64,000 nucleotides of DNA from HXMU1420-2 sp017643305 (GTDB lineage Bacteria > Pseudomonadota > Alphaproteobacteria > Rhodobacterales > Rhodobacteraceae), in NCBI GenBank assembly GCA_965217135.1, contig OZ244249.1:3286001-3350000 (forward strand), in the 5' to 3' direction. The notes beneath the pieces are model-generated. The model was not told the origin of the DNA, did no database searches, and was given only the letters and a program-made list of their open reading frames with translations. Below are positions 35,492 through 43,508 of the stretch, piece by piece. Both the position numbers and the translations under genes were made by a program. Positions within the stretch are counted from its first letter, which is position 1, and each line of letters opens with the position of its first letter.

Positions 35492-36402
35492 GACGCGTCC
35501 TCCACCAGCTGCCGGCAAAGGGCGCCAAAGCTGATCCCGACCGCTTCGCCTTGCTCGGGCGACAGCGAGGTGGGCGTCATGCCCGGCTGCGTGTTAGTTT
35601 CCAGCAGGTAGAGCCCAGCCAGACCGCGCGTGTCATCCCAGCGGAAGTCCGTACGGCTTATACCACGGCATCCCAGCGTCTGGTGTGCGGTCAAGGCATG
35701 CGTCATGCAGGCCTCAAAAATTTCGCCCGGCACATCGGCGGGCACGGTGTGATAGGAACCGCCCGGCGCGTATTTAGCGTGGTAGTCATACCAGCCATCG
35801 GTGTGGATTTCGGTGACCGTCAGGGGTTTGTCGCCCATGACCGTGACCGTCAGTTCCCGCCCCGGCACATAGGTTTCCACCATCAGATGTTCGGGCATCG
35901 CTTCGTCCAGCGACGGCGGCGCATTCGCGCTTTCCTGCACGATATAGACCCCGACAGAGGAGCCTTCGTTATTGGGCTTCACGACATAGGGCGGGGCCAG
36001 TACATGGGCGGCTTCAATCTCGGCCTTGCAGCGGATCACGCTTTCCACCACCGGCAGGCCAGCAGCGGCATAGGCCGCCTTGCTGCGCTGTTTGTCCATG
36101 GCAAGGGCGGAGGCCAGAACGCCGGAATGCGTATAGGGAATGCTCAGCCATTCCAAAAGGCCCTGCACGCAACCATCTTCGCCCCAGCGCCCGTGCAGCG
36201 CGTTGAAGACGACATCCGGTTTCAGGTCGGTCAGCCTGTCGGCCAGATCCGGGCCGGCATCGAGTTCGATCACCTCGAAGCCTTCGCTGCGCAGCGCCTT
36301 GGCGCATTCCACGCCTGAGCTGAGAGAGACCTCTCGCTCTGCCGAGAGACCGCCCACCAACATCATAACAGTCGGGAGGTTTTCACCCGATTGCTCCACC
36401 AC
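35479..36402 (-). CDS. ddl: D-alanine--D-alanine ligase
   Basis: A 307-aa ATP-grasp enzyme making the D-Ala-D-Ala dipeptide for peptidoglycan in the cytosol. Recognisable blocks are LVGGLSAEREVSLSSG near 15, ALHGRWGEDGCVQGLLEW near 70, the ATP-grasp VVKPNNEGSSVGVYIV near 140, and the catalytic/metal end LLETNTQPGMTPTSL near 275. The start is a GTG at 36402 or 36399 after GAGG; no ATG is found at the expected place. It lies 89 bp after murB. Confidence 0.94.
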   Translation of the reverse strand: MVEQSGENLPTVMMLVGGLSAEREVSLSSGVECAKALRSEGFEVIELDAGPDLADRLTDLKPDVVFNALHGRWGEDGCVQGLLEWLSIPYTHSGVLASALAMDKQRSKAAYAAAGLPVVESVIRCKAEIEAAHVLAPPYVVKPNNEGSSVGVYIVQESANAPPSLDEAMPEHLMVETYVPGRELTVTVMGDKPLTVTEIHTDGWYDYHAKYAPGGSYHTVPADVPGEIFEACMTHALTAHQTLGCRGISRTDFRWDDTRGLAGLYLLETNTQPGMTPTSLSPEQGEAVGISFGALCRQLVEDASCNR

Positions 36403-36491
36403 TGCCTCAATCGTTCGGGGCCGTTTACGACCCGCATTTACCTTAGGTACCGGAGCTGTGTTTTTATGCCTGTATCAGCGCCGGTTACGGC

Positions 36492-37421
36492 TTATTCTTC
36501 TGGCGCCGGTTCACCGACGCGCATGATTTCCCACTCTAGCGTGATCCCGCTGGAATCGTAAACCTTTTTTCTCACCTCTTCGCCTAATGACTCTAGATCA
36601 TCTGCTGTGGCGGTGCCGGTGTTGATCAGGAAGTTGGAATGCTTTTCGCTCATCTGGGCGCCACCAATACGCGCGCCACGCATGCCCGCGTCGTCGATCA
36701 CCTTCCAGGCCTTTAGGTCGTGTACGTCGTCGGCCCGCCCCGTGGAGGAAAACCCGGCCGGATTGCGGAAGGTGGACCCGGCGGAGCGGTCCTTGGTGGG
36801 CTGGGTCGCATCGCGTTTGGCAAGCTGGGCTTGCATGCGCTGGTGGAGTTCGTCGGGATCGCCGGTGGGGGCCTTGAACGTGGCTTGCGTCAGCACCGCG
36901 CCTTCGGGCAGGTCTGTCTGGCGGTAGCGGAAGTTCAGGTCCTGCGCTGTGAGCGTGACGACGTCACCTGTGCGCAGCACGGCACGGGCGGATTGGAAAT
37001 GATCGGCCGTATAGCTGCCATAGCAGCCCGCATTCATCCGTACCGCCCCACCGATGGAGCCGGGGATGGTGCGCAAGAATGTCAGGTCCAGCCCGTCGAC
37101 GGCGGCCTTGCGCGCCACATGGGCATCCAGAGCAGCGGCTCCAGCGGTGACGGAAGTACCGTTGATTTGGATCTGGTTGAACCCACGCCCCAGCCGGATC
37201 ACCACTGACCGCAGCCCGCCGTCGCGCACAATGAGGTTGGAGCCGACACCCATAGGGAAAACATCGACGTTACCAGGCAGATCGCGCAGGAAGTCAGCGA
37301 GATCAGCCTCATCTTCGGGCTGAAACAGCCAGTCCGCCGGGCCACCGACCCGCAGCCAGGTGAGTTCGGACAGGGCCCGCATGGGGGTGAGTTTGCCACG
37401 GGGGGTGGGGAGATTGGTCAT
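36492..37421 (-). CDS. murB: UDP-N-acetylenolpyruvoylglucosamine reductase
   Basis: A 309-aa FAD enzyme reducing UDP-GlcNAc enolpyruvate to UDP-MurNAc. FAD-binding blocks are TWLRVGGPADWLFQP near 20, FPMGVGSNLIVRDGGLR near 62, and the GSIGGAVRMNAGCYG loop near 124. The catalytic serine is in DRSAGSTFRNPAG near 220. This is the type II, short-loop form usual for alphaproteobacteria. The ATG at 37421 fits the family start but has no strong Shine-Dalgarno; 26 further codons are open. Upstream, murC and murG are not present. Confidence 0.94.
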   Translation of the reverse strand: MTNLPTPRGKLTPMRALSELTWLRVGGPADWLFQPEDEADLADFLRDLPGNVDVFPMGVGSNLIVRDGGLRSVVIRLGRGFNQIQINGTSVTAGAAALDAHVARKAAVDGLDLTFLRTIPGSIGGAVRMNAGCYGSYTADHFQSARAVLRTGDVVTLTAQDLNFRYRQTDLPEGAVLTQATFKAPTGDPDELHQRMQAQLAKRDATQPTKDRSAGSTFRNPAGFSSTGRADDVHDLKAWKVIDDAGMRGARIGGAQMSEKHSNFLINTGTATADDLESLGEEVRKKVYDSSGITLEWEIMRVGEPAPEE

Positions 37422-37623
37422 GAGAGTTTGGTAGTCTGGGGGGATGGACAACGCAAGATACGCGCGGGAACGCAGATCGTAGCTGATGCGCAGCCGCACA
37501 TCGTCGGGCCGCGGGACGGCGAACCAACGGTACCGAAGGCGGTTTTATTCCTGGCAAAGTATGCGTGGCTGTCCAAAAAGGCCGCTTTCACGCGCCGGGT
37601 CGCAGCTTCGGGTCGGGAAAGAG

Positions 37624-38553
37624 TTACCCGCCCATCTCCTCAATCCGGTCCGTTGCAAGCGGTGGCTGCCGGCTGAGGGCGCTGACCCGCTGGTAGACCT
37701 CCGTATCCATCTCAAACCCGATCGCGTCCAGCGATGGGCCCAGTTGCGCGATATTCCGTGCGGAGATGATCGGCACCGGCCCGGTCGGATGCGCCGCAGC
37801 CCAGGCCACGGCCAGCGTGGCCGGCGACACGCCCAGCTCTGCCCCCAGCGCCGCCAGCGCGGCGGCCGTGTCATGCATCCACTCCGGGCCATAGCGCGCG
37901 TTATAATGGCTGTTGTCCACGATCCGTCCACCGGCCCCGGCCTGCGTGTACTTGCCGGTCAGCAGCCCGCCACCCAAGGGCGAATAAGGCGCTACCGTGA
38001 TGCCCTGGTCAGCGCACATTGGCAGGATTTCAACCTCAACCTGCCGCTTCACCAGATTGTACATTGGCTGCAGGATATCCACGCGCGGCCCGATCGCCTG
38101 CGCCTTCATCACCTGCCAGGCAGCAAAGTTGGACAGACCCACGTACCGGATTGTCCCCTGCTCCAACTGTAATGCGAAGAAGCCCATGGTTTCCTGCAGC
38201 GGCGTGGCCGGGTCAAAGCGATGGAGGTAGAGCACATCGACCATTTCCAACCCCAACCGGCGGCGGCTTTCGTCAAAATGGGCCTGCATGTTGGCCGCTC
38301 CTGCCCCGCCATCATAGCCAGCCTTGGTTGCGATCAGCAGGCTGTCGCGATCCACGCCGATCAGCCCGCCCAGAATACGTTCCGACGCGCCATCATTGTA
38401 GCTAAAGGCGGTATCGAAATGGGTGATGCCCGCGTCTCGGCAAGCGTCATACATAGCCCGCGCATCCGCCTCACTGGCGTTGCCGCCAAACTGCATCGCA
38501 CCAAAGGCAAAGCGGCTGGCTGGGGTTCCATTGGGGCTGGTCAGATCGGTCAT
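37624..38553 (-). CDS. Aldo/keto reductase
   Basis: A 309-aa NADPH-dependent reductase of the AKR TIM-barrel superfamily. The catalytic tetrad can be placed: Asp in GITHFDTAFSYN with Tyr four or five residues on, Lys in LLIATKAGYDG, and His in VDVLYLHRFDP. The NADP-binding part is in APYSPLGGGLLTGKY. The substrate is unknown. Its position just upstream of murB interrupts the usual order of the cell-wall cluster. It is 3 nt from the end of the next upstream gene and probably shares its transcript. Confidence 0.9.
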   Translation of the reverse strand: MTDLTSPNGTPASRFAFGAMQFGGNASEADARAMYDACRDAGITHFDTAFSYNDGASERILGGLIGVDRDSLLIATKAGYDGGAGAANMQAHFDESRRRLGLEMVDVLYLHRFDPATPLQETMGFFALQLEQGTIRYVGLSNFAAWQVMKAQAIGPRVDILQPMYNLVKRQVEVEILPMCADQGITVAPYSPLGGGLLTGKYTQAGAGGRIVDNSHYNARYGPEWMHDTAAALAALGAELGVSPATLAVAWAAAHPTGPVPIISARNIAQLGPSLDAIGFEMDTEVYQRVSALSRQPPLATDRIEEMGG

Positions 38554-38556
38554 GGC

Positions 38557-39336
38557 TTAGCTCAACCGTCCATAAAACGTCATCCTGGCATTTTCGCTCA
38601 GCTCCACCCCCGGCGTATTGTTATAGGCCAGCACAGCCAGCATGCGCGTGGTATCGCTTTCGTTGGGCGACACCCGGTGGATGGAATTGCGCCCCCGGAA
38701 CAGAACCAGCGCGCCAGGATCGATGGTCAGCACCTCGGGCGCGGTTTCCCCGTCCAGCAGGGCACGCACGCCGTTATAGTTCATGTCACCCGCATCAGCG
38801 TCGCGCAGGTCCTTAATGTATTCAAACCGCCCCCCGGCGTCAGGTTTCTGAATCAGTAGGGTGATGGCGAAAGAAGAATTGTCGAAATGCCAGCCAAGTT
38901 CCTGCCCACGATTGGCGTAGTGGATGTTGATGGAAGACAACGGATCGGCATAGGGATGCAGCTCACTTTCGCCTGTCGCGCGCTTGACGAAACCGCGGAA
39001 CTCCGGCGCGTCGTAGAGCGTGCGCAGGGGCGAGGCCTGCGCCACAACATCGTCGCAGATACAGCCCTTTGAGGACACGACCTGCCGGTTGGCCGGGTGA
39101 TCAGCGGGGAAAGCCGGGTCTGGCGGGGTCAGGTAAACCGAATGATCCTGCGCGCAGAAATAGGCGCGGTCCTGTCCGACGATGCTTTCTTCCTGCATCG
39201 CGGTCAGGCCAGCGGGGCGGATGAACCCCGACAAAACCAGCACACCATCGGCATCCAGCGTGGCATTGCAGGCCGCACCAAAGCTGGGGTCGGTCAGCGG
39301 GTAGGTTTCTGTATCGACAATCTCGGTCAGTTGCAT
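38557..39336 (-). CDS. Fe(II)/2-oxoglutarate oxygenase, HalD/BesD-like family
   Basis: A 259-aa cupin-fold enzyme similar to the HalD/BesD family that includes amino-acid halogenases. The facial triad is complete: His150 and Asp152 in LGWHFDNSSFAITLL and the distal His220 in GRNSIHRVSPN, with Arg231 placed to bind 2-oxoglutarate. True halogenases of this family lack the Asp, so hydroxylation or a related oxidation is predicted rather than chlorination. The substrate is probably a free amino acid or small molecule, by family only. It overlaps no gene but is 3 nt from the aldo/keto reductase, suggesting co-expression. Confidence 0.8.
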   Translation of the reverse strand: MQLTEIVDTETYPLTDPSFGAACNATLDADGVLVLSGFIRPAGLTAMQEESIVGQDRAYFCAQDHSVYLTPPDPAFPADHPANRQVVSSKGCICDDVVAQASPLRTLYDAPEFRGFVKRATGESELHPYADPLSSINIHYANRGQELGWHFDNSSFAITLLIQKPDAGGRFEYIKDLRDADAGDMNYNGVRALLDGETAPEVLTIDPGALVLFRGRNSIHRVSPNESDTTRMLAVLAYNNTPGVELSENARMTFYGRLS

Positions 39337-39402
39337 CGCCGGTCTTCCTGTTCACAGTCTCCCGGCAGAGCTTGCCCGATCCTTGGTGCGAGCGGAAGAG
39401 GT

Positions 39403-40065
39403 TCAGCCGCCCGGAGCCTGCGCGATGAGCGCAAGGTTGTTGGCGGGCATTTCGATCGCCGCGACCAATTCCAGTCCGGCTGCCTGCATACGGTCGATCA
39501 CGTCGAAATCATCCTTGTAGCCGACTTCAGGGTCGCGCGCCTGCAAACCCTCGTGGAACGACACGTCCCCGTCGCTGGTCAGTTCCCCACCACGCATGAA
39601 CGGGCCATAGACGATGAAACGACCACCGGGCGCCAGCGCGGCGGCGGCTTCGTCGATCAGCGTCCAGGCTTCGATGTTGGAGATGAGATGCAGCAAGTTG
39701 CTGAGAAAGATCAGGTTCTGCCCGTCCTGCGCCGCGCCCCATCCGGACGCGGTGGCGTCAAGGTCGATGGCCGGGCGCACATTGGCCAGCCCAGCCTCGG
39801 CCACATGGGCATCAATACTGGCACGCCGCTCTGCCCCCGGCTCGGTCGGTTGCCAGCTGAGCCCCGGCAGATGGGCGGCGAAACTTGTCACATGCTGCCC
39901 GGTGCCGCTGGCAATCTCCAACGCGCGGCCGGTGTCCGGGGCAAACTCCCCCAGTAGGTCACACAGTGGCAACATGTTGCGGGCGGCTGATGGGGCAAAA
40001 AGCTTGTCGCCGTCGCCTGGTTCGGCGATGCTGGCAAACTCCCCGGAAAAGGATCGGACGGGCAT
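39403..40065 (-). CDS. DUF938 methyltransferase-like protein
   Basis: A 220-aa protein of the DUF938 family, a class I SAM-dependent methyltransferase fold. The SAM motif I is RALEIASGTGQHVTSFAAHL near 50, and the family start FAPSAARNMLPLCDLL lies before it. The motif GRFIVYGPFMRGGELTS is near 145 and NNLALIAQ at the end. The substrate is not known. The ATG at 40065 follows GAGAG; the frame extends to 40203 without support. It is 66 bp upstream of the oxygenase gene and in the same direction. Confidence 0.88.
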   Translation of the reverse strand: MPVRSFSGEFASIAEPGDGDKLFAPSAARNMLPLCDLLGEFAPDTGRALEIASGTGQHVTSFAAHLPGLSWQPTEPGAERRASIDAHVAEAGLANVRPAIDLDATASGWGAAQDGQNLIFLSNLLHLISNIEAWTLIDEAAAALAPGGRFIVYGPFMRGGELTSDGDVSFHEGLQARDPEVGYKDDFDVIDRMQAAGLELVAAIEMPANNLALIAQAPGG

Positions 40066-40337
40066 GAAGGCTCTCCGTCTGGCTGTTGGTACCGGACCAG
40101 TTTGGCACGGAGCCTGCCGCGGGGAAAGCGCCGAAGAGGTTAGCTCCCGCGCACCCGTGTAGGCGGTGCAGGCTGGTCGTGCCCACCGAAGCAGGAATGG
40201 CAAACCGCCCGCGATCAGTTTGCAAAATCAGCGCAGGCACCCCTAGCACATAGCATCTGCGCGGGTTGGTACAGTGAAAACCCAATGAAAAACCCCACCG
40301 GATGGCGGGGTTTTCCGTCTATATGTAAGCGCCCGGC
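40066..40337. other. Gap with terminator of the purine operon
   Basis: This 272-bp segment lies between the DUF938 gene start and the BMP gene stop, both on the minus strand. It holds the terminator of the long operon and, closer to the DUF938 gene, presumably that gene's promoter. No gene is supported. Confidence 0.6.
40286..40314 (-). terminator. Rho-independent terminator of the xdh/transport operon
   Basis: On the minus strand aaaaccccgcc and ggtggggtttt pair around atcc with one mismatch, and a T-run closes the hairpin. It starts 24 nt after the BMP gene stop codon. Confidence 0.85.
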
Positions 40338-41411
40338 TTACTGCGGGATGTCGCCTTCGATGCCTTCGACATAGAAGTTCATGCCAGCCAGCGTGCCGTC
40401 ATCAGCGGTTTCGCCTTCACCCAGCCAGTCAGAGCCGTCCTGCTTTTTCAGCGGGCCCGTGAACGGGTTATAGGCGCCCGAACCGATGGCTTCGACCATG
40501 GCCAGCGCCTCGGCTTTCACGTCGGCCGGAACCGCGTCCGAAATCTCGCCGATCTCGACCATGCCAGTGGAAATACCGTCCCAGGTGTCAACGCTTTCCC
40601 AGGTGCCGTCCATCACAGCCTTGGTGCGCGCGATATAGTAGGGTGCCCAGTTGTCGATGATGGAGCTGACGCGTGGCATCGGCGCGTATTCACCCATGTC
40701 GGACGCCTGCCCGAAGGTGATGACATTGCCAGCTTCCTGCGCGGCGGCCTGCGGCGCGGTGGAATCGGTGTGCTGCAGCACCACGTCCGCGCCCTGTTCG
40801 ATCAGAACCTTGGCCGCGTCCGCTTCTTTCGCCGGGTCAAACCAAGTGTACACCCAGACGATCTTGAACTGTACGTCCGGGTTCACCTTTTTGGCGTGGA
40901 TATAGGTGGAGTTGATGCCGCGGATCACTTCAGGGATCGGGAAGGATCCGATATAGCCCACTATGTTCGACTTGGTCATCTTGCCAGCGATATGGCCCTG
41001 TACCGCGCGGCCTTCATAGAAGCGGGCAGAATAGGTCGACACGTTGGCGGCGCGCTTGTAGCCGGTTGCGTGTTCAAATTTCACATTCGGGAACTTCTTG
41101 GCCACGTTGATCGTCGGGTCCATGTACCCAAAGGAGGTGGTAAAGATCAGGTCCGCGCCTTCCAGCGCCATCTGAGTCATCACGCGTTCGGCGTCAGGCC
41201 CTTCGGCTACGTTTTCCACAAACACGGTTTCGACCTTGTCGCCGAACTCTTCTTCCACCGCCAGGCGGCCTTCGTTGTGTTCGTAGGTCCAGCCACCGTC
41301 GCCAACCGGGCCGACATAGACAAAGCCAACCTTGGTCTTGTCATCAGCCATGGCGGCCGTGGCCATCCCCAGCACCATTGCGGCGCCTGCCAGCAATTTG
41401 TTCAGTTTCAT
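40338..41411 (-). CDS. BMP-family ABC transporter substrate-binding protein (nucleoside/purine)
   Basis: A 357-aa periplasmic binding protein with signal peptide MKLNKLLAGAAMVLGMATAA then MA-D, cut near residue 22. The Bmp/PnrA fold is shown by KVGFVYVGPVGDGGWTYEHN, FTTSFGYMDPTINVAKKFP, VGYIGSFPIPEVIRGIN and QHTDSTAPQAAAQEAGN. Family members bind nucleosides or, in this Roseobacter-type group, purine bases or related ureides. It is the last gene of the operon, 33 bp after a permease gene. With the xdh genes upstream it points to purine uptake. Confidence 0.93.
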   Translation of the reverse strand: MKLNKLLAGAAMVLGMATAAMADDKTKVGFVYVGPVGDGGWTYEHNEGRLAVEEEFGDKVETVFVENVAEGPDAERVMTQMALEGADLIFTTSFGYMDPTINVAKKFPNVKFEHATGYKRAANVSTYSARFYEGRAVQGHIAGKMTKSNIVGYIGSFPIPEVIRGINSTYIHAKKVNPDVQFKIVWVYTWFDPAKEADAAKVLIEQGADVVLQHTDSTAPQAAAQEAGNVITFGQASDMGEYAPMPRVSSIIDNWAPYYIARTKAVMDGTWESVDTWDGISTGMVEIGEISDAVPADVKAEALAMVEAIGSGAYNPFTGPLKKQDGSDWLGEGETADDGTLAGMNFYVEGIEGDIPQ

Positions 41412-41444
41412 TAAGGTTCCCCCTTTGTGGTCTTTGACCTCTAG

Positions 41445-42365
41445 TCAGTTAGAGGCGTGGAAAATGCGGCCCAAGGCAGCGGGCGCGCTGCTCTTGTCCG
41501 CGGACAGGATCACCAGCACAAGGATGGTGATAAGGTAAGGCGACATTGCCAGATACTCAACGGGAATAGCAACGCCCGCCGCCTGCAGGTTAAGCTGCAG
41601 CACCGTAATTCCGCCAAAAAGATAAGCGCCGATCAGCGCGCGCCAGGGTTTCCAGCTGGCAAACACCACCAGCGCCAGCGCGATCCAGCCTACACCTGCG
41701 GTCATGCCTTCAGTCCATTGCGGCACGCGGATCAGGCTGATGTAGGCCCCGCCCAGCCCCGCGCAGGCCCCGCCGAACAAGATCGCCAATGTGCGCACGC
41801 GCACCACCTTGTAGCCCAGCGCATGGGCGGCATCGTGGTTTTCACCTACCGCGCGCAGGATCAGGCCGACGCGGCTGTATTTCAGCAGTACCCAGACGGC
41901 GGCAACCAGCGCAATTCCGAAATAGAGGATCGGGTCATGCTGGAAGAAGATCGGGCCGATCACCGGCAGATCGCTGAGGATCGGCAACCAGATTTCCCCC
42001 GTGGCGGGCGGTTTGATACCCACATAGCTTTGACCCATCAGGGAAGAGATCCCGAGCCCAAAAAGCGTCAGCGCCAGCCCTGACGCCACCTGGTTGGCCA
42101 GCGCGTACTGGGTCAGGATCACGAACAGCAATGACAACACCGCGCCCCCGATGGCGGCACAAAGAAAGCCTAGATAAGGCGACCCGGTTTCCACCGAAAT
42201 GGCAAAGCCGCTGATCGCACCGACGATCATCATGCCTTCGACGCCGAGGTTTAGCACCCCTGCTTTTTCCACGACGAGCTCACCAATCGCGGCCAGCAGC
42301 AGCGGGGTCGCTGCAACCATAAGCGAGGCGATCAGCAGGACAGGGTTGATTGCAGACAAGTCCAT
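41445..42365 (-). CDS. ABC transporter permease (BMP/nucleoside type, NupQ-like)
   Basis: A 306-aa polytopic inner-membrane protein of the branched-chain/ribose permease superfamily. Typical segments are GELVVEKAGVLNLGVEGMM near 27, which is the family signature, and AIGGAVLSLLFVILTQYALA. The motif VGENHDAAHALGYKVVRVR near 178 is the coupling loop to the ATPase. Its ATG overlaps the stop of the other permease by one base, so the two are coupled and form the heterodimeric channel. Confidence 0.92.
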   Translation of the reverse strand: MDLSAINPVLLIASLMVAATPLLLAAIGELVVEKAGVLNLGVEGMMIVGAISGFAISVETGSPYLGFLCAAIGGAVLSLLFVILTQYALANQVASGLALTLFGLGISSLMGQSYVGIKPPATGEIWLPILSDLPVIGPIFFQHDPILYFGIALVAAVWVLLKYSRVGLILRAVGENHDAAHALGYKVVRVRTLAILFGGACAGLGGAYISLIRVPQWTEGMTAGVGWIALALVVFASWKPWRALIGAYLFGGITVLQLNLQAAGVAIPVEYLAMSPYLITILVLVILSADKSSAPAALGRIFHASN

Positions 42366-43447
42366 TACGCAACCTCCCCCCGGGCCAGCCGGAAACGATA
42401 GTTTGTCAGCAGGTCCAGTGCGAGCAAGAAAAACAGCAACATGCCCTGGAACACCTGAATTGCGGCGGACGGCAGACCCAACTGGCCCTGCGCGATCTCA
42501 CCGCCAATATAGGTCAGCGCCATTAGCCCTCCTGCCAGTAATATGCCGACCGGATGCAACCGACCCAGAAAAGCCACGATGATGGCGGTGAACCCGTAAC
42601 CCACGTTGAAATCGATATTCACCTGCCCCGCTGGGCCCGACACCTCGAACAGCCCTGCCAGCCCCGCTAGCGCACCGGACGCACCAAGGCAGAACAGGAT
42701 CAGCCGCGCGGGTTTGACCCCGGCGAACCGGGCGGCGCGCGGCGCCTCCCCCGTCAACCGGATCTGAAAGCCCAGCATGTGTCGGTTCAGCAGCACATAG
42801 GCAAAGATCACCGCGATCAGCGCAAAGACAACACCCAGATGCATGCCAGTGCCGGTGATCAGCTCCGCATTATGCGCGCTTTCATATTCCTGCAGGTTGC
42901 GGCTGCCGGGAAAGCCGAAGCCTTCGGGGTTTTTCATCAGCCCCAGTGCCATCGAGGCGAGAAACTGCTCGGCCACATAAACCAGCATCAGCGAGACAAG
43001 GATTTCGTTGGTGCCAAAACGCACCTTCAACAGCGCGGGGATCATCGCCCAGGCCATTCCCCCCGCCGCACCACCGATGATCATCAGCGGGAAGACGAAC
43101 CAAGCATCCAGCGGGTAGAACGCCAACGCAATCCCCGCGCCCACCAGCGCTCCGATGATGTACTGCCCTTCCGCCCCGATGTTCCAGATCCCTGCCCGAA
43201 AGCCCAACGACAGACCGATCGCGATCAACACCAGCGGCGCACCTTTCACCAGCAATTGCGGGCGGTAGTAGAAGGCAAATTCGCCAAAGAGCGGCTCAAA
43301 GAAAATCGTACGGATCGCCGTCAATGGGTTGGTGCCCAGGATGCCGAACAAGGCGCCGCCAAAGATCATCGTTGCCAGAACCGCGACCAGTGGCGTTGCC
43401 ATCGACCAAGCCTGCGACGACTGCGGGCGTTTTTCAAGACGGATCAT
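42365..43447 (-). CDS. ABC transporter permease (BMP/nucleoside type, NupP-like)
   Basis: A 360-aa polytopic permease, the larger partner. The signature LGFRAGIWNIGAEGQYIIGA is near 80 and the coupling loop GEAPRAARFAGVKPARLIL near 233. About nine hydrophobic segments are seen. It pairs with the 306-aa permease and the double ATPase. The start ATG at 43447 is 61 bp after the ATPase gene, whose stop is at 43509. Confidence 0.92.
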   Translation of the reverse strand: MIRLEKRPQSSQAWSMATPLVAVLATMIFGGALFGILGTNPLTAIRTIFFEPLFGEFAFYYRPQLLVKGAPLVLIAIGLSLGFRAGIWNIGAEGQYIIGALVGAGIALAFYPLDAWFVFPLMIIGGAAGGMAWAMIPALLKVRFGTNEILVSLMLVYVAEQFLASMALGLMKNPEGFGFPGSRNLQEYESAHNAELITGTGMHLGVVFALIAVIFAYVLLNRHMLGFQIRLTGEAPRAARFAGVKPARLILFCLGASGALAGLAGLFEVSGPAGQVNIDFNVGYGFTAIIVAFLGRLHPVGILLAGGLMALTYIGGEIAQGQLGLPSAAIQVFQGMLLFFLLALDLLTNYRFRLARGEVA

Positions 43448-43508
43448 ATATTTGATCTCCGCTCACCAACAGCACCGTTTTTTTTTGCAAAACTCCGTTT
43501 CCTGCCAC

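Noticed and set aside
38557..39336. Amino-acid halogenase
   Set aside because: The Asp of the HxD iron-binding triad is present, which blocks the chloride site in known enzymes.
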